A stretch of 64,000 nt of DNA from Pedobacter sp. FW305-3-2-15-E-R2A2 (GCF_038446955.1 NZ_CP151803.1:3100001-3164000); one strand, 5' to 3'; counted from the first letter of the stretch, positions 24,107 through 33,758 are shown. Notes: a model not told the origin generated them from the letters alone. A program made the numbers and translations.

Positions 24107-24817
24107 ATGAGCAACTTTTTTAAAGTTTTCAATGCCCTATTCAAAGAATTGAGCATGAATAAAAATGGATTGAACGGCTATGATTTAGATTGTTTACTCG
24201 TAAGTTCCATGTATGCCGAACAACAATCGGCATACTTAAACTCTTATGAAACAGGACTTAGTCTATCTACTATCAAAAAATTGGTAGAAGAATATTGGGA
24301 CGTTTATGATAGAGATGATGCCCTGAAAATATTGATAGACCTGCTCCACAGAAACGAAGACGAATACGTAGATTTTGTGTACCAAGCTTTAGAAGATGAA
24401 AGCAATTATGAAGCGCTTTTAAAAGCGAATCTGCCAACCGATGAAGGTGCTTTTGAATATTATTTAGATCTGTATAGAAACTTAGGCAACGCCATCCCAG
24501 AGCTGATAGAAGCAAATGTAATCAGCCATTTTTCTGAACTTAAAAAGATAAAAGACAGCGGTTGGAATCTTGGCAGGGCCGCATTTTTAGCCCGTTGCTG
24601 TTTTGAACTAGGCCATCTTTCAGAAGAAGAACTTAAAGATTATTTAGGTAAAACGCATACTGCTTTAAAGAAGTACTGCGGCACCTGGAGAGAATATACC
24701 ATAAGCTATATTTTTGGCAGATCGATTTGGGGTGGGGCCAATAATGCCGGCATGATATCCATTGCAGATACTTTGTTAAACAATGATAAAAGCCCTTTGA
24801 AGAATAAAGCATTGTGA
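24107..24817 (+). CDS. DUF1266-domain protein
   Basis: This 236-residue soluble protein has a C-terminal ~100 residues matching DUF1266 (YbeU/YbeR-like): 'DSGWNLGRAAFLARCCFELGHLSEEELKDYLGKTHTALKKYCGTWREYTISYIFGRSIWGG'. The W-x-x-GR-A, the gap, and the final 'SYxxGRxxW' are the family landmarks. DUF1266 proteins often sit next to polymorphic-toxin or envelope genes, but their activity is unknown. Last gene of the cassette; a strong terminator follows. Confidence 0.8.
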   Translation: MSNFFKVFNALFKELSMNKNGLNGYDLDCLLVSSMYAEQQSAYLNSYETGLSLSTIKKLVEEYWDVYDRDDALKILIDLLHRNEDEYVDFVYQALEDESNYEALLKANLPTDEGAFEYYLDLYRNLGNAIPELIEANVISHFSELKKIKDSGWNLGRAAFLARCCFELGHLSEEELKDYLGKTHTALKKYCGTWREYTISYIFGRSIWGGANNAGMISIADTLLNNDKSPLKNKAL

Positions 24818-24840
24818 TCAACTATAAAAAGAGCAGAGCA

Positions 24841-24878
24841 AAACAACGCCCCATCATTTTATTGATGAGGCGTTGTTT
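24841..24878 (+). terminator. Strong bidirectional terminator
   Basis: A ~16-bp stem with one mismatch (AAACAACGCCCCATCA / TGATGAGGCGTTGTTT) lies between the convergent DUF1266 and TlpA-like genes. Confidence 0.85.
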
Positions 24879-24898
24879 TGCTTTATGTAGTTGTTTTT

Positions 24899-26035
24899 TT
24901 ATTTAAACAACTGGGCTAAAGTTTTATTCAGTTCTTCTCCTCTTAAATCTTTTCCTACGACTTTTCCATTTGGATCAATCAGGAAACTGGCAGGTACTGC
25001 TTTTACACCGTATTCTGTAGCTGCAGTATTTTGCCATCCTTTCAATTCAGAGACGTGTGTCCAGGTTAAGCCGTCTGCTTCAATTGCTTTTAACCAGGCC
25101 TCTTTTTTAGAGTCGAGTGAGATGCCTAAAACTTCAAATCCTTTGTCATGGTATTTTTTGTAAGCAGCAACTACGTTGGGATTCTCTTTTCTGCAAGGAC
25201 CACACCAGCTTGCCCAGAAATCGATCAGCACATACTTGCCTTTGAAATCAGACAGCTTAACGATCTTTCCATCTTTATCAGCCATGCTGATTGCAGGAGC
25301 AATTTTACCTTTACCCGTTTTTGCATCAGTTGCCAGGGATTTGGTGACCATCGCACCGACAGCAGATTGTTGCGCTTCTTTCGTTAAAACGGCAAATAAC
25401 TCTTTGGCCACAGGGAAGTTGGGATAGCCGATAAAGCGATCGTAAATAATCGCTGCAGCACCCGCCGAGGAAGGATGTTTAGCGACGTAGTCTTTTACTA
25501 CCTGCTGATTCTTTTTATCCAGGGCTGCAAATTCCTGATCAATTCCGGCACGTGTCAATGAATCCACTTTAGTTCCGGCAGCTTTCGCTGCTTTTTCTGC
25601 TTTATCCAGTTTACCATAAATGCCACCTGCTGTTGCCGTGATTTCTTTCCATGGGCCATTATAAAAACCCATATATACATCCTGAGCTGCAGATCCTTTG
25701 ATCTGAGCCATCGCAAGACTATCGGCTGTTTTTGTTACCGTAATTGCTGAATTTTCCAGGATAAATTGAATCGGGTATTTCAGGCCCTTGTTGCTCAGAC
25801 TGTAAAAGCCCGGAGATTTAACAGCTCCTTTGAATACAAATTCACCATTGGTCACTTTAGCGGAATCCACCGTTACCTGATTGCCGTTTAGCTCATGCCC
25901 CAGATAGATCTTACCTGTTGCTTTGGCAATGTTTCCCTTTAAAAGGTATTTGCCATTCTGAGCAAAGCTTGGTGTGCCCGAACAGATGATTGCTGCAAGT
26001 GGCAGTATGGTCAATGCTTTTTTGATGTTATTCAT
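24899..26035 (-). CDS. TlpA-like thiol-disulfide oxidoreductase with DUF4369 domain
   Basis: This 378-residue exported protein has a signal peptide ('ALTILPLAAIICSGTPSFAQ'). An N-terminal DUF4369 beta domain ('YLLKGNIAKATGKIYLGHELNG...VDSAKVTNGEFVFKG') is followed by a helical linker. The C-terminal thioredoxin fold has active site WCGPC (C278, C281) and the cis-proline loop 'VKAVPASFLID'. It should reduce or isomerise disulfides in the periplasm. It closes the SusC/SusD operon, 25 bases after SusD, a common arrangement in Sphingobacteriaceae. The link to the transported substrate is unknown. Confidence 0.92.
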   Translation of the reverse strand: MNNIKKALTILPLAAIICSGTPSFAQNGKYLLKGNIAKATGKIYLGHELNGNQVTVDSAKVTNGEFVFKGAVKSPGFYSLSNKGLKYPIQFILENSAITVTKTADSLAMAQIKGSAAQDVYMGFYNGPWKEITATAGGIYGKLDKAEKAAKAAGTKVDSLTRAGIDQEFAALDKKNQQVVKDYVAKHPSSAGAAAIIYDRFIGYPNFPVAKELFAVLTKEAQQSAVGAMVTKSLATDAKTGKGKIAPAISMADKDGKIVKLSDFKGKYVLIDFWASWCGPCRKENPNVVAAYKKYHDKGFEVLGISLDSKKEAWLKAIEADGLTWTHVSELKGWQNTAATEYGVKAVPASFLIDPNGKVVGKDLRGEELNKTLAQLFK

Positions 26036-26060
26036 GTTGTTTATCTTTTATTTAAGATGA

Positions 26061-27473
26061 TTATTTGCTTACATTTTGTACAATGGTACCATTGCCCGGG
26101 TTTTTAATGGCGCCCAATGGGATTGGCATCGTCCACAAATGAGAAGTAGGAGAGAGTGAATAATTCTGACCATTTTCTGTTTTTGTTAAAGTGGTCGCGT
26201 AGTTCGGATCTTTATTTAAACGACGCGCATCGGCGAAGTTGGTAATGCTGTTGATCAGCTCATTAGCCTTTGTACGTTGAATCAGCTTAACAGCATCAAC
26301 TGTGTTTGATGCAGACAGCGGTACGTAATTTTGAGCGAAAATCCTTTTCACACGCACCGCATTTAAGGTGTTCATTGCTCCGGGAACATCGTTCAGACGT
26401 GCCTGGCATTCGGCTTTGATCAGGTACACCTCAGTGGTGGTCAGACCTCCATAGTTAAAAAAGCCAATAGTGATGCTCGTGTAATAGGTATCAGCAGCAA
26501 CCGTTCTCAACTTCCAGCGGGAAGCAAACCTCGCATCGCCGGTTTCAAATTTAGTTGCACGATCGGTTCTCAAAGCAGATTCACGTCCTGAGAAATTACT
26601 GCTGCCATGACGATAGTAATAGTTCTCTACGAAATCAAACCCCATAGGTGAAGGTGCATTGGTATATTTGTCTGCTTCCTCGATCTGGGTTTTGTAGGTG
26701 GCATAAAATTGAGGCCAGTCGAACAGTTTATCGTTATACTTCAATGCTTCGTTTGTCGCACTGAGCGCATCTGCATACTGACCCATCGTTAGGTAGATGC
26801 GCGCTTTAAGTGCATAAGCTGCGCCTAAATTCGGATGCAGGGCTGTCGCGCTTGTGGCGCGAAGATTTGGAATCGCTTCGTCGATGTCTTTCAGCATGAA
26901 GGCATACAAATCCTTGATGCTCACCTGAGTATGCGGGGCATTAATGTCTGCACTTTGAATCAGTGGCACAGATAGCTTACTGGCTGCGTTAGCAGCTTCG
27001 TAAGTGTCTGCAAAATTATTGGCCAGTACATAATAATTTACTGCCCTCAACACTTTTGCCTGTGCAATCAGCTGTGCTTTATCTGCATCTGAGCCTTCCG
27101 TTGCCGCAGGAACATGCTCAATTAACAGGTTACTTGTCGATATTCCGGTATAAGGCGTGTAATAAGTCCCCTCATCGCTACCGCTGATCGGAATCCGGTC
27201 TGTATTCTCATTCCAGAAATAATTGGCCGAATACAAAGGATAATAATTCAGGTTCGCCGTCGTTTCAAACTTATCGTTCATCAACAGGATGGCCTGCGTA
27301 ATTGGCGTACGTTGGTTTCCATACTCATCACGAATCATAGCTTCGTAATCGGCCAATGTAGTTGGCGTTTTTTGACCTTTTGGGACAATGTCCAGGAATT
27401 TTTTGCAGCTGCTAAAACTAACTAATAGTATCAGTGCTGAGATTTTCAGTGTATTTGATAATATCTTTTTCAT
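26061..27473 (-). CDS. SusD/RagB-family outer-membrane nutrient-binding lipoprotein
   Basis: This 470-residue SusD-like lipoprotein has a signal peptide with cysteine 23 at the lipobox ('LVSFSSC') and the family start 'KKFLDIVPKGQKTPTTLADYEAMI'. TPR-like helices ('AKVLRAVNYYVLANNFAD', 'ALKARIYLTMGQYADALSATNEAL') and the C-terminal SusD block ('TTTEVYLIKAECQARLNDVPGAMNTLNAVR') follow. It binds substrate at the cell surface and caps the SusC channel encoded 9 bases upstream. The substrate cannot be read; no polysaccharide-degrading enzymes lie nearby, so it may be a peptide or another nutrient. Confidence 0.94.
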   Translation of the reverse strand: MKKILSNTLKISALILLVSFSSCKKFLDIVPKGQKTPTTLADYEAMIRDEYGNQRTPITQAILLMNDKFETTANLNYYPLYSANYFWNENTDRIPISGSDEGTYYTPYTGISTSNLLIEHVPAATEGSDADKAQLIAQAKVLRAVNYYVLANNFADTYEAANAASKLSVPLIQSADINAPHTQVSIKDLYAFMLKDIDEAIPNLRATSATALHPNLGAAYALKARIYLTMGQYADALSATNEALKYNDKLFDWPQFYATYKTQIEEADKYTNAPSPMGFDFVENYYYRHGSSNFSGRESALRTDRATKFETGDARFASRWKLRTVAADTYYTSITIGFFNYGGLTTTEVYLIKAECQARLNDVPGAMNTLNAVRVKRIFAQNYVPLSASNTVDAVKLIQRTKANELINSITNFADARRLNKDPNYATTLTKTENGQNYSLSPTSHLWTMPIPLGAIKNPGNGTIVQNVSK

Positions 27474-27482
27474 CTTCTTGAT

Positions 27483-30400
27483 TTAAAAATTAAGATAAAC
27501 TCCCCATACATAATTTGCAGGCAGGTATCCATTCAATAAATACTTGGCTTCTTTACTTTTCGCTATCGTGAATGCGTTCTCCACATTGAACTGGAACCTC
27601 AGGTTTTCCAGGTTGGCTTTTTTGAGCAGGTTTTTCGGTAAGCGATAGGCGAGGGAGACGTTTCTAAGGCGGATATTTGAAGCATCGATCACATTGATGT
27701 CTGCTTTCTGGTAGATCTCCGCACTCTGACTGTTATAGGCAGGATCTTCTGCAAACACCAATCTTGGAATATCGGTTCTGTTCTCATCACCAGGCGTTTT
27801 CCACCTGTCGGTGATCTCTTTATTGACCGCAGTGATTTGAGTTACATAACCTCCAAGAGCGCCGTTGTACGCACTTCCCAATACCGGAAGGAAGGTGTTT
27901 CTCATTTTATGTCCACCTTCAAAGGTCAGCAAAAATGAAAAAGAGAAATTTTTATACTCCAACAAGTTGTTAAAGGCACCACTATAAGTAGGAACCGTTG
28001 AACCGCTGTACACAATAGAGCCTAAGGTAGCTGGAGAATTCAATACTTTTTCCCCTTTATCATTGTACACTTGTGGAAGGCCGTCGGCACTTAATCCTGC
28101 CCAACGGTAGCTATAAATCGCATTGTAAGGATTTCCGATTCTTGGATAGGCCTGAGGGTAATCCAGCTGTAAATAATACACCGGCGCTTCGACATTTACA
28201 TAGGTCACCTTGTTTTTGTTATGCGCATATAAAATGCTGGTATTCCAGGTGAAATCTTTGCTCCGAATCACATCCGCAGAGATAGACAACTCAATTCCCT
28301 TATTGGTCATTTCGCCGTTGTTGATCGCATAAGTGCTAAAGCCAAATCCTTCTGTAGGTACACCCATGGTGCTTGCTAAGAGGTCTTTACCTTGTTTGTT
28401 GTAATAATCCAGGGATCCGCTGATGCGGTTCTTGAAAAAGGCAAAATCTGCACCGACGTTGTTGGTGGTTGTTTTTTCCCAGGATAATAAGGGATTTGGA
28501 CGGTTACCAACGGTTCCCTGTAAACCACCTACGTTATTATTACTGCGGTAAAAGGCCGTCATGTAAGGCGCTGCATCTTTAGCAATGTTTCCACCGATAC
28601 CATGAGAAACCCTTAATTTCAAAAGGTCTACCCAGTCGGCATTAAAGAAGGATTCTTTGTAGATGTTCCATCCTGCACCCACAGACCAAAGTGGTTTGTT
28701 CTGGTATTTGGAATTGGTGCCCCATAAGTTGGAACGGTCCCAGCGCAAACTTCCTGTAACCAGGTATTTGCTGTCGTAGGCATAACCTGCGTTTGCGTAA
28801 ACAGATACGAATCTGTTGACATTTTCACGCTGACTGGCAATATTGCTGTTTGAAAAAGATTTACCGCCAAGAATTGCACCTGGTACGGCAGCTAAAGCTT
28901 TGGCGTTGATCAGGTCGAAGGATAAAACTTTAGGATCGTAGTTGTACAGGTATTGATCTTCAAATTCCAGTTTTGTATCTCTGATCTCCGTACCTACGAT
29001 GGCCGTCAGGTTATGTTTGTCTCCAAATGTTTTGTCGACATTTAATTGCTGGCGGAAATTATAGGCAGAACTAAAACTATCCTGATCGTAATTGATATTT
29101 CCATAAGGCATGTTGAAGGTTACCGGTCCTCCGGCAACTTTTCCGGCATAGCCGTTTACCTGATCTCTCACATAGAAAGAGTTTTTATCGAACAATCTGT
29201 TGAAACGATCTGAACCAAACTCGTATTGAAAAGTAGAACGGTAAGACAGCCATTTGGTGATGTCTGCATTTAATTTAATGAATGACCTGTTGCTGAAACT
29301 TTTTAACCTGCCCAGGTTACGGCTCTGCTCGTCCAATGCGGTAATGTCCATGCTGTAAAGACCATTGGAATTGATCAGTGACATGGTATTAGCGCTAAGG
29401 CGGGAGACACCGGTAGAGGTGAAGTTGGTGCCATCTTCGTTCTTTAGGCGGTCGTACGGCAGGTAGGCATACTGCGGAGACTGAGTATTGTAGTTTTGCT
29501 GTGTAGCGTCGTTATAAGACAGGTAATTGCTGAGCTCCAATGTCAGCCATTTATTGATCTTTGTGGTGTTGTTGATGTTTAGACCAAGGCTTTCGTCTTT
29601 GGTATATTTGTCTTCGAACTTATTGTTGCGATAGGTTAGTGACGAATAAAAAGAGTTGGTTTCGGAAGCACTGCCAACGCTCACATTGTATTGCTGATAG
29701 AATGGATTGCGTTTGCTGTATTTTTCCATGTCATCATAATATTGATAACCAGATGAAGCCAGCTGGTTTAACTTGGCATCCAGTTGGGCCTGAGTTAATG
29801 TTCCGGCATATTTTGCAAGGATGGCCTTGATGCCCTGGCTCTGGTAACCTGCATTGGTCAATACATTCGCAGCATAGGCGGCAGAATTTGCAGCTTTCAG
29901 CTTTGGATTGTTGGTTTCCCATTCTTTTTCCAGGCTCACAATATCTGCCGAATTGGTCAGGTTATCGGTGTATACTCCGTTGGAAGAAAGTGTAATTGTG
30001 CTGGAAGCCGAGATCTGAGGTTTACCTTTTTTAGGCTTTTTGGTAACGATGACCACTACGCCGTTTGCTGCTCTTGCCCCATAGATAGAGGCTGCTGCTG
30101 CGTCTTTTAATACGGTGATGCTTTCGATATCTTCCAGATTTAGTCCCGGAACATTTTCGGTAATTGAGCCATTGGTATTGTATTTGGTGTTCTCTACGGG
30201 AAAGCCGTCAACCACGAATAAAGGATTGGTTACCCCTCTCATAGAAGTGGTTCCCCTGATCAGGCCATTGTTATATCCTGCAATCCGGCCTTCCAATAAA
30301 GAGCCCATACTGCTTAGGCGCTGTTGCTCCAGTTTTTTTGCCGGGATGCTGGAGAATGCTCCGGTAACGCGTTCTTTTGGAAGGGTCTGATATCCGGTTG

Positions 30401-31046
30401 ATACCGTAACTTCCAGCAGTTGTCCGGTTTGTTCCGTCAGATTGATGCTGCCCAGGTTCTCCTGAACGGCAACTTCCTTATTTTGATAGCCCAGATAGGA
30501 GATGACAAGCACCGCCTTATCGTCTACGTTACTCAGGCGAAATTCTCCGTTCTGATCCGTGAGGGCCTGTTTTTTTGTTCCTTTGACTTTTACGGTTGCA
30601 CCAGGAAGCGGAAGGTTGTTCTCGTCCAGAACTTTTCCTTTTACATCAATTTCCTGAAATCGATGGATCAGTTCCTCCACAAAACTGCGTTCCTTTTTCC
30701 TGATCAGCACGGTTTTGTTGCTGATGCTGTATTCGAGCGGCTGGTTTTTGAAGATCTGCTCCAGCACATCTTTCAGCTCTGCGTTCTGTACATTGATGTT
30801 TACCTTGTTGGCATCTTTCAGTTGCGAATAGATGACAATAAAATCATATCCACTCTGGTCGCTGATCCGATCAAAAATCGTGAACAGTTCTGCGTTTTTT
30901 GCAGAAAGGGTGATCTTTTGTGCGTAGGTTCCAGCACTGACTTGCATGATCAATGCAAATAAGAGAAAAGTGGTTAGCTTCATGATTCTCCATAGTTTAT
31001 ACTGCGCGCCTTGGCGATACCGCAGATGAGTGCAATTTTTGTACAT
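27483..31046 (-). CDS. SusC/RagA-family TonB-dependent transporter with STN domain
   Basis: This 1187-residue outer-membrane transporter follows the usual domain order. After a signal region ('MKLTTFLLFALIMQVSAGTYAQ', near residue 22) comes a secretin/TonB N-terminal STN domain (~55-117), then a carboxypeptidase-regulatory-like domain ('IDVKGKVLDENNLPLPGATV', ~133-200). The plug has the SusC signature 'ASIYGARAANGVVVIVTKK' and is followed by the barrel to the final aromatic 'VYLNF'. The STN domain marks it as a FecA-like transducer that talks to the FecR anti-sigma encoded just upstream. The start may be at residue 1 or 22; the long leader is common in this genus. Confidence 0.95.
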   Translation of the reverse strand: MYKNCTHLRYRQGAQYKLWRIMKLTTFLLFALIMQVSAGTYAQKITLSAKNAELFTIFDRISDQSGYDFIVIYSQLKDANKVNINVQNAELKDVLEQIFKNQPLEYSISNKTVLIRKKERSFVEELIHRFQEIDVKGKVLDENNLPLPGATVKVKGTKKQALTDQNGEFRLSNVDDKAVLVISYLGYQNKEVAVQENLGSINLTEQTGQLLEVTVSTGYQTLPKERVTGAFSSIPAKKLEQQRLSSMGSLLEGRIAGYNNGLIRGTTSMRGVTNPLFVVDGFPVENTKYNTNGSITENVPGLNLEDIESITVLKDAAAASIYGARAANGVVVIVTKKPKKGKPQISASSTITLSSNGVYTDNLTNSADIVSLEKEWETNNPKLKAANSAAYAANVLTNAGYQSQGIKAILAKYAGTLTQAQLDAKLNQLASSGYQYYDDMEKYSKRNPFYQQYNVSVGSASETNSFYSSLTYRNNKFEDKYTKDESLGLNINNTTKINKWLTLELSNYLSYNDATQQNYNTQSPQYAYLPYDRLKNEDGTNFTSTGVSRLSANTMSLINSNGLYSMDITALDEQSRNLGRLKSFSNRSFIKLNADITKWLSYRSTFQYEFGSDRFNRLFDKNSFYVRDQVNGYAGKVAGGPVTFNMPYGNINYDQDSFSSAYNFRQQLNVDKTFGDKHNLTAIVGTEIRDTKLEFEDQYLYNYDPKVLSFDLINAKALAAVPGAILGGKSFSNSNIASQRENVNRFVSVYANAGYAYDSKYLVTGSLRWDRSNLWGTNSKYQNKPLWSVGAGWNIYKESFFNADWVDLLKLRVSHGIGGNIAKDAAPYMTAFYRSNNNVGGLQGTVGNRPNPLLSWEKTTTNNVGADFAFFKNRISGSLDYYNKQGKDLLASTMGVPTEGFGFSTYAINNGEMTNKGIELSISADVIRSKDFTWNTSILYAHNKNKVTYVNVEAPVYYLQLDYPQAYPRIGNPYNAIYSYRWAGLSADGLPQVYNDKGEKVLNSPATLGSIVYSGSTVPTYSGAFNNLLEYKNFSFSFLLTFEGGHKMRNTFLPVLGSAYNGALGGYVTQITAVNKEITDRWKTPGDENRTDIPRLVFAEDPAYNSQSAEIYQKADINVIDASNIRLRNVSLAYRLPKNLLKKANLENLRFQFNVENAFTIAKSKEAKYLLNGYLPANYVWGVYLNF

Positions 31047-31208
31047 TTGTTTAGGTTGGTTGAAGCTATTGGCCTTGTATTTTCGAGATCGCAGCCTTTA
31101 GCGGTTAGTTGATAATTTTGTTGACGGCCGACCTTATTTTATACCAGTTCGATTGGCGTCGGACTGGTGTTTTTATTTTGGTCTGGCTTTAATAGTTTAG
31201 GTAAGATT

Positions 31209-32393
31209 TTACTTCATTACGGTCACCCTCCTTCCTTCGACAATAAATTTAACGGCATTGGAATAGCTGAGCATGTTTAACACTTCGCTAATGTTTTTAT
31301 TCCGGGAGATTTTCCCACTGAATTTTTCTTTAGAAACAGGGCCCTGGTAGGTGACTTCAATGTCATACCATCTACTGATTTTCAGCATGATTTCGTCGAT
31401 GCGTTCTTCATTGAAACGAAAGTCTCCGTTTTTCCAGGCTAGGGTTGATTTGATGTCGGCCGGGGAAACGAGGATGTTCTCGCTGTTGTTTACGAGGGCT
31501 GTTTCACCTGGTTTTAGTAATTGTTCTTTTTGATGTTCATTGGTGATTTTCACACTTCCTTCGAGTAGGGTAGTGCTGGTGTTTTGTTTATCTGGGTAGC
31601 TGTTGATGTTGAAATGAGTTCCGAGGACTTGTACTTCCTGTTGGTTGGTTTTTACAATGAAAGGGTGTTCTTTGTCTTTGGAGATTTCAAAGTAAGCTTC
31701 TCCGGTGAGTTCTACTTTACGGCTTTTTAGTCCGGCAAAAGATGCAGGGAATTTTATGGAAGAAGCAGCGTTTAACCATACTTCACTGTGATCCGGGAGT
31801 TGGAGTTTGTAGGTTTGACCGTTTGCAGTTTCCAGCGTATGGGTTTTATTTGCAGCACCCTTGTTTTGATCTTTTATGCTATAGATCACCTCTCCGTCGG
31901 CTGATTTGGTAATCAGGATGCCAGCTTCTGAGGCAAGTTGTCCGCTGTTGGCGTTTGACAGGATGATTTTTTTACCGTTGTCCAGGGTTAGTGTTGCAGA
32001 GTTTATGCCAGCTGGAATGTCGTTATGGAAGATGTTTTTTACATCATGATCTTCTTTTTGAAGCGCAAGTCCGATACCAACAATGATAAGAATTGCTGCA
32101 GCGGCTGCTGAAATCCTTGGCCATAGTTTTATCTGTTGACCTTTCTTGTTAGCATTTTTATCAATGTGTTCTGGCTGTATTTGTTGTTTTAATTCAGCCC
32201 ACCTTTTATCAGTATCGAAAGTATTGTAGGCTTTAAAAGCTTGCGCGGCATCAGTTCTGATTTCCTGAAGTTCTTTTAACAGATCTTCTTCTTCAGTATT
32301 CAATTCCAGGCCGGTGGCTTTATTAGCCTCCAGTTTATCCAGAACTTTATCCCAATCCGGGCCAAATGGTGTTAGTTTATTATTCATAATCAA
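31209..32393 (-). CDS. FecR-family anti-sigma factor
   Basis: This 394-residue inner-membrane anti-sigma/sensor has a cytoplasmic N-terminal ~90 residues and one membrane helix (~93-112, 'RISAAAAAILIIVGIGLAL'). The periplasmic FecR domain ('YKLQLPDHSEVWLNAASSIKFP', 'RKVELTGEAYFEIS', 'VQVLGTHFNINSYPD') is followed by DUF4974 at the C-terminus ('LAWKNGDFRFNEERIDEIMLKISRWYDIEVTY'). It would hold the adjacent ECF sigma factor until the STN domain of SusC signals substrate. Two nearby ATGs (residues 1 and 3) are equally possible starts. Confidence 0.94.
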   Translation of the reverse strand: MIMNNKLTPFGPDWDKVLDKLEANKATGLELNTEEEDLLKELQEIRTDAAQAFKAYNTFDTDKRWAELKQQIQPEHIDKNANKKGQQIKLWPRISAAAAAILIIVGIGLALQKEDHDVKNIFHNDIPAGINSATLTLDNGKKIILSNANSGQLASEAGILITKSADGEVIYSIKDQNKGAANKTHTLETANGQTYKLQLPDHSEVWLNAASSIKFPASFAGLKSRKVELTGEAYFEISKDKEHPFIVKTNQQEVQVLGTHFNINSYPDKQNTSTTLLEGSVKITNEHQKEQLLKPGETALVNNSENILVSPADIKSTLAWKNGDFRFNEERIDEIMLKISRWYDIEVTYQGPVSKEKFSGKISRNKNISEVLNMLSYSNAVKFIVEGRRVTVMK

Positions 32394-32496
32394 TACTGTG
32401 TCGTAGGAAAGTAGGAGATGGGTGACAGCAGCTCTTAAAAAAGATGTGATTATGTTGTAATCTATTGATTATGAGTTGTTAAAAATGTTTTTTTAT

Positions 32497-33039
32497 TTAC
32501 AGGATACTCATGAGTAAACCAAGAGTTTTGGTTCTTAATGCGTTATATGCTCTTTTTAGTTGAGTTTTTACGGTGTTAATGGAAACACTTTGCTTCTCGG
32601 CGATTTGGGCATAGCTGAGTTTGTCCATTGCATGGAGCATAAAAATCTTTCTGCGATCGGGTGGGAGAGACTGGATCATCTCGATGATTTTTATATAGCG
32701 TTGGTGTTGGAGCTCCAGATCTTCTTCCTCGTCTAAGATTGCTTGTTGTTCTTCGAGTATGGTTAGTTCAGTGTTTCGCTTTTCTGCAATGGCAGTTTTT
32801 CGAAGGTAGTCGATGCTTTTGTATTTTATTGCTCTGCGAGCGTAGGCTTCAAAGCTGGTGGTAAGGTTTATGAGGTCACGTCTTTGCCAGTAGTTGATGA
32901 AGAATTCTTGGACGAGATCTTCGGCGATGAATTGATCGTGGACGTAGTCCATAGCAATCATACACAAGAATTTATGATTCTTGTGGAACAGTACTTCAAA
33001 TTCATCAATGTTGAGTGCGTCCCGATGTTCCCCCACCAT
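32497..33039 (-). CDS. ECF RNA polymerase sigma factor (FecI-like)
   Basis: This 180-residue sigma factor of the Bacteroidota FecI/SusC-associated group has a region 2 ('FHKNHKFLCMIAMDYVHDQFIAEDLVQEFFINYWQRR', 'FEAYARRAIKYKSIDYLRK') and a region 4 helix-turn-helix ('MDKLSYAQIAEKQSVSINTVKTQLKRAYNAL'). It is encoded just upstream of FecR in the same direction and completes the sigma/anti-sigma/SusC signalling chain that turns on the transport operon. Confidence 0.94.
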   Translation of the reverse strand: MVGEHRDALNIDEFEVLFHKNHKFLCMIAMDYVHDQFIAEDLVQEFFINYWQRRDLINLTTSFEAYARRAIKYKSIDYLRKTAIAEKRNTELTILEEQQAILDEEEDLELQHQRYIKIIEMIQSLPPDRRKIFMLHAMDKLSYAQIAEKQSVSINTVKTQLKRAYNALRTKTLGLLMSIL

Positions 33040-33516
33040 ATGTCAAAGATATGAATATAGTTACGGAGAATTAAGCGTTTGCATAGGGGATTTCTGAAAT
33101 TTAAAATAGAGGAATTTTATGGATGCTTAACATTTCTTAAAATCTATTTTTGCTGTAAAATTAGAGATGGCTTTTAATCAGGACGTTCCATTGTTCTTAT
33201 TTCCCTTCGTCTATCTGATGATCATTGTTTATTCCTTTTTGACTGAGAAGTAACTAGCGATTTATATATTTTCTTCTGAACTATTTCGTCGATTTAATTG
33301 ATTTTCATTTTGAATAGATGTGATTCTACCAATCATTGTTGGTTTTTTATTAAAAAAATAACATATCAAAGATGTCACTAATGTTGCTCAAGTTAGTAAA
33401 GTTTAATGATCTATTGAGCCCCTCCCGAAAAACTAGCCACTTAGAACTAGAGAATCAGGCGTTTTCGGGGGGACGTCACTTGCAAAACCACAACAATACA
33501 GTGGAAATTTACATTA
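33040..33516. other. Intergenic boundary with an inverted repeat
   Basis: This AT-rich gap separates the leftward SusC locus from the rightward restriction locus. The only structure I see is an imperfect inverted repeat: CCCGAAAA at 33424-33431 and TTTTCGGG at 33462-33469, extended on both sides by C and G runs. It could be a terminator, an old element end or a recombination site. No ORF of note. Confidence 0.4.
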
Positions 33517-33549
33517 TTTGCTAGTGTATTATTACTATATTTGACACTA
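33517..33549 (+). promoter_or_regulatory. Promoter with inverted repeat before the XRE-hsd operon
   Basis: TATATTTG (33536-33543) fits TAnnTTTG, with TTTG 15 bases upstream. TAGTGT (33522-33527) and ACACTA (33544-33549) form an inverted repeat that brackets the -7 box. It is a plausible operator for the XRE protein encoded 20 bases further on. Confidence 0.5.
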
Positions 33550-33569
33550 TAAATTTAACTAGGCGTTGA

Positions 33570-33758
33570 ATGAACCGTATTAAAGAAATTTTGAAAGAAA
33601 AAGGTATTTCACAAACTTGGCTTGCTAAACAGTTGAACAAAAGTTACAACACAATTAATGAATATACCCGAAATGTTAGACAACCAAGTATTGAAGATTT
33701 GTACCGAATTGCAAAAATTCTGGAAGTTAACGCCAAAGATTTATTGAAAGAAGAATGA
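33570..33758 (+). CDS. XRE-family helix-turn-helix regulator (controller-type)
   Basis: This 62-residue Cro/CI-type DNA-binding protein consists of the HTH only: 'MNRIKEILKEKGISQTWLAKQLNKSYNTINEYTRN' followed by 'PSIEDLYRIAKILEVNAKDLL'. Its stop codon overlaps the hsdR start (ATGA), so it is the first gene of the type I restriction operon. Small XRE proteins in this position act as controller proteins that delay or limit restriction gene expression after transfer. An inverted repeat over the promoter supports autoregulation. Confidence 0.9.
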   Translation: MNRIKEILKEKGISQTWLAKQLNKSYNTINEYTRNVRQPSIEDLYRIAKILEVNAKDLLKEE

